From: an uncultured Bacteroidota bacterium
GTDB lineage: Bacteria; Bacteroidota; Bacteroidia; 2-12-FULL-35-15
Assembly: GCA_903847205.1 (NCBI GenBank)
Contig: CAINDA010000044.1
Coordinates: 1-64,000, forward strand
Reading direction: 5' to 3'
Length of the DNA stretch: 64,000 bases
Position 1 is the first letter of the stretch, and each line of letters starts with the position of its first letter. The notes under the pieces are model-generated. The model searched no databases. It was given only the letters and a program-made list of their open reading frames with translations, and was not told where the DNA came from. Shown in pieces: positions 62,203 to 64,000 of this stretch. The position numbers were made by a program, and so were the translations under genes.

Positions 62203-64000
62203 TCACTTCACATAATAATGTTTCTGTCCTCCTATTGTAACTACATAAATCTGCACCGAACCTCCTGAAGGAATATCAAAAGTAGCTGCCCCTGCATTAC
62301 CTGTTCCTGCTGTATAAAACAACGCGGTGGTTAATGTATTTGAAGTAAAAAGAAAATTAGAATAATTTACAATCACACAATTATAACCATCCGGCAGGTT
62401 TTCCGGAAAAAATGGATTTCCTGCATTTTGTGTGTAGAAAATACTTCCAGAGTTAGCCGCGCTCAATGGGCCCACGGTTGCTTCAATTGCAGGCAGCAGC
62501 TGAGAACTTGCAGCCGCCCATGAAGCAGTCCCCGCACCGTCTGTAGTAAGCACCTGCCCTAATGTGCCGTCGGTATTCGGAAAAGTAACAGCACCCGTTG
62601 TAAGCTTACCGCTGGTGTTTACAGATGTTATACCGGTATTCCCCAATTGAATTGTATTGCTTCCCGCGCCTATAGCATTATAGCCGATTACAATTTCGTT
62701 TGATTCATTATCTGCATTGGGTTTGGTATTTACACCGATTAAAATAGAATTATCAATTACAGTTGTGTAGGTTGAACCATCAGCAATATAGCGTCCTGCA
62801 AATGCACCGAGAACAGCGTTATTGCTTCCTGTAGTATTCCTGTCTATTGCAGCAACGCCTATAGCGGTGTTAGAAGCACCGGTAGTATTCTGCTCTAGCG
62901 ACTGCACACCCAAACCTGAATTGTAAGTTGCACTTGTATTTGATACCAGGGAATTTTCGCCTACTGCAGTGTTGCCTCCGCCCGAAATATTTGAACTCAA
63001 TGCACTATGCCCAACTGCAGTATTATCACCGCCGTTAATATTCGAATGCATTGCCAAAGGCCCGATTGCAGTATTAAAATTTGCTGTTGTATTCGCAATC
63101 AGCGCCTCCGTTCCAAAGGCAGTATTGTAGCTTCCGGCAGTGTTATCCTCCAGTGCCAAATATCCTGCAGCAGTATTATCATTGCCGTTATTAAAATACA
63201 ATGCCTGCCCTCCTAAGGCTGTATTCCTTGCACCGGCAGTATTTGTTTTTAAAGATGAAACGCCGAGCGCTGTATTAAAAAAGCCAACCGTATTTGCATT
63301 AAGAGCCTGACTGCCGACTGCTGTATTCGTAGGTACAGCGCCGAGTCCAAGCCCAACAGTAATTGTGTTTATAGTTGCATCGCTTGAAGTTGTTATAGTA
63401 GGAGTTATTACACTTGTCCCGAAATATCCCGTACGGGGCCTCGTTGCACCGCTTGCGCCGATATCAATAGTATTGTCGGTAAACAATAGATCACCTGTTA
63501 AAGTTCCTCCTGCTAAAGGAAGGTATGCTCCCGAAGCTGCACCCGTTGTTAAATAAGTATTTGCATCTACACTGCCGTCTGCTTTTAAAAATTCAGACGA
63601 TGCCCCGCCTGCTTTAACAAATGAAGAACCCGTTATGGAGCTTGTCACGCCTAATGTTCCAGCTACATCTACTGTATTTAAAGGCACATCTATACCCACG
63701 CCCACATTTCCGTTTTTCAAAACGGTGACTGCATTTGACTTTGCACCGCTGTTTGCGCCGTTGCCGATAACAAACAAACGGTCGGCAGTATTCCAGGCTG
63801 CAGTGTTTGCAGGCGCATAATCAGTATTAAACTGCCCGATAGCTGTTTCATTGTATGAACGTGCGGTAGTGTAGTAGCCCATTGCAGTGGAGTTATCACC
63901 GCCTGCAATAGTATTTTCACCCAATGCAGTTGATGAAAATCCTCTTGCCTGATTGTATGCACCGAGTGCTGTAGAACCATTGCCTAATGCAGTATTATCA
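62203..64000 (-). CDS. YadA-head-like repeat surface protein (5' end beyond the window)
   Basis: The frame runs off the right edge of the window without a start; the first in-frame Met-like codon (TTG at 63924) is internal. About 599 residues are visible. They consist of short YadA-head/trimeric-adhesin-like repeats such as NTALGNGSTALGAYNQARG and NTAVGHSALSSNISGGGN, with two segments of other sequence between (about 40-230 from the edge, including DRLFVIGNG and LPLAGGTLTGDLLFTDN, as in tail-fibre proteins). The C-terminus ends in VVTIGGQKHYYVK with no type A or B sorting domain. It is probably an extracellular or fibre-like protein. The anchor is not visible. Confidence 0.8.
   Translation of the reverse strand, partial: DNTALGNGSTALGAYNQARGFSSTALGENTIAGGDNSTAMGYYTTARSYNETAIGQFNTDYAPANTAAWNTADRLFVIGNGANSGAKSNAVTVLKNGNVGVGIDVPLNTVDVAGTLGVTSSITGSSFVKAGGASSEFLKADGSVDANTYLTTGAASGAYLPLAGGTLTGDLLFTDNTIDIGASGATRPRTGYFGTSVITPTITTSSDATINTITVGLGLGAVPTNTAVGSQALNANTVGFFNTALGVSSLKTNTAGARNTALGGQALYFNNGNDNTAAGYLALEDNTAGSYNTAFGTEALIANTTANFNTAIGPLAMHSNINGGDNTAVGHSALSSNISGGGNTAVGENSLVSNTSATYNSGLGVQSLEQNTTGASNTAIGVAAIDRNTTGSNNAVLGAFAGRYIADGSTYTTVIDNSILIGVNTKPNADNESNEIVIGYNAIGAGSNTIQLGNTGITSVNTSGKLTTGAVTFPNTDGTLGQVLTTDGAGTASWAAASSQLLPAIEATVGPLSAANSGSIFYTQNAGNPFFPENLPDGYNCVIVNYSNFLFTSNTLTTALFYTAGTGNAGAATFDIPSGGSVQIYVVTIGGQKHYYVK

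Overview
The window comes from an AT-rich Bacteroidota genome. The evidence is: at least five proteins with type A C-terminal sorting domains of the type IX secretion system (T9SS), three with type B (gliding-associated) sorting domains, a PorP/SprF-like protein beside a PorE-like OmpA protein, two SusC/CirA-like TonB-dependent receptors, several TAnnTTTG promoter boxes, and many PKD-domain secreted proteins. I see no rRNA, tRNA, CRISPR array, insertion sequence or prophage. Genus cannot be judged from sequence alone, and the arrangement looks like ordinary chromosome rich in envelope and secreted genes.

Layout. 0-9 kb: mgtE, a DUF1800-DUF1501 pair, an FG-GAP secreted protein, then a partly decayed tandem duplication (5.5-7.7 kb) with two intact small secreted paralogues, a truncated FG-GAP copy and a 3' gene remnant; next a DUF7793-like gene and a TonB C-terminal protein. 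9-11.4 kb: an AbiJ_NTD4-type putative abortive-infection gene, then three adjacent tandem-repeat arrays with periods of 42, 21 and 42 bp. 11.4-15.6 kb: an outer-membrane barrel candidate translationally coupled to a GH18-deacetylase-GT2 fusion, probably an exopolysaccharide locus. 15.8-23.5 kb: three T9SS type A proteins (GH25 lysozyme, phosphoesterase, OB-like) carrying one, two and three copies of the same PKD plus Ig-like module, with a BamE-like protein among them. 23.7-28 kb: a TonB receptor followed by a LytS/LytR-type sensor and regulator, ending in the fossil 3' end of a type B secreted gene. 28-36.7 kb: two very large type B surface proteins, one with a glycine-rich collagen-like centre. 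36.9-45 kb: ridA, then a type B substrate, PorP/SprF and PorE-like cassette, an ABC-F ATPase and a rhomboid protease. 45-50 kb: a TonB receptor with a DUF4412/GLPGLI-like protein, flanked by two small paralogues that share a near-leaderless promoter. 49.9-50.2 kb: two copies of a 110-bp hairpin repeat. 50-62 kb: secreted proteins, including an M43 protease with a nested domain, an Oxidored_molyb-like/acetolactate decarboxylase fusion, a SIMPL-like protein, an unrecognised protein behind a second palindromic 42-bp array, an operon with a metzincin-like protease and a GloVer-repeat protein, and a second DUF7793-like gene. 62.2-64 kb: the 3' part of a YadA-head-like repeat protein that runs off the edge.

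How the genes fit together. Most products leave the cytoplasm. The T9SS substrates carry hydrolytic or adhesive N-terminal parts, and the PorP/SprF plus PorE-like pair probably serves the type B substrates. The TonB receptor with LytTR system suggests regulated nutrient uptake. The most unusual non-coding content is the set of tandem arrays whose periods are all multiples of 21 bp (two helical turns), two of them built around a dyad of 14-16 bp in each 42-bp unit.
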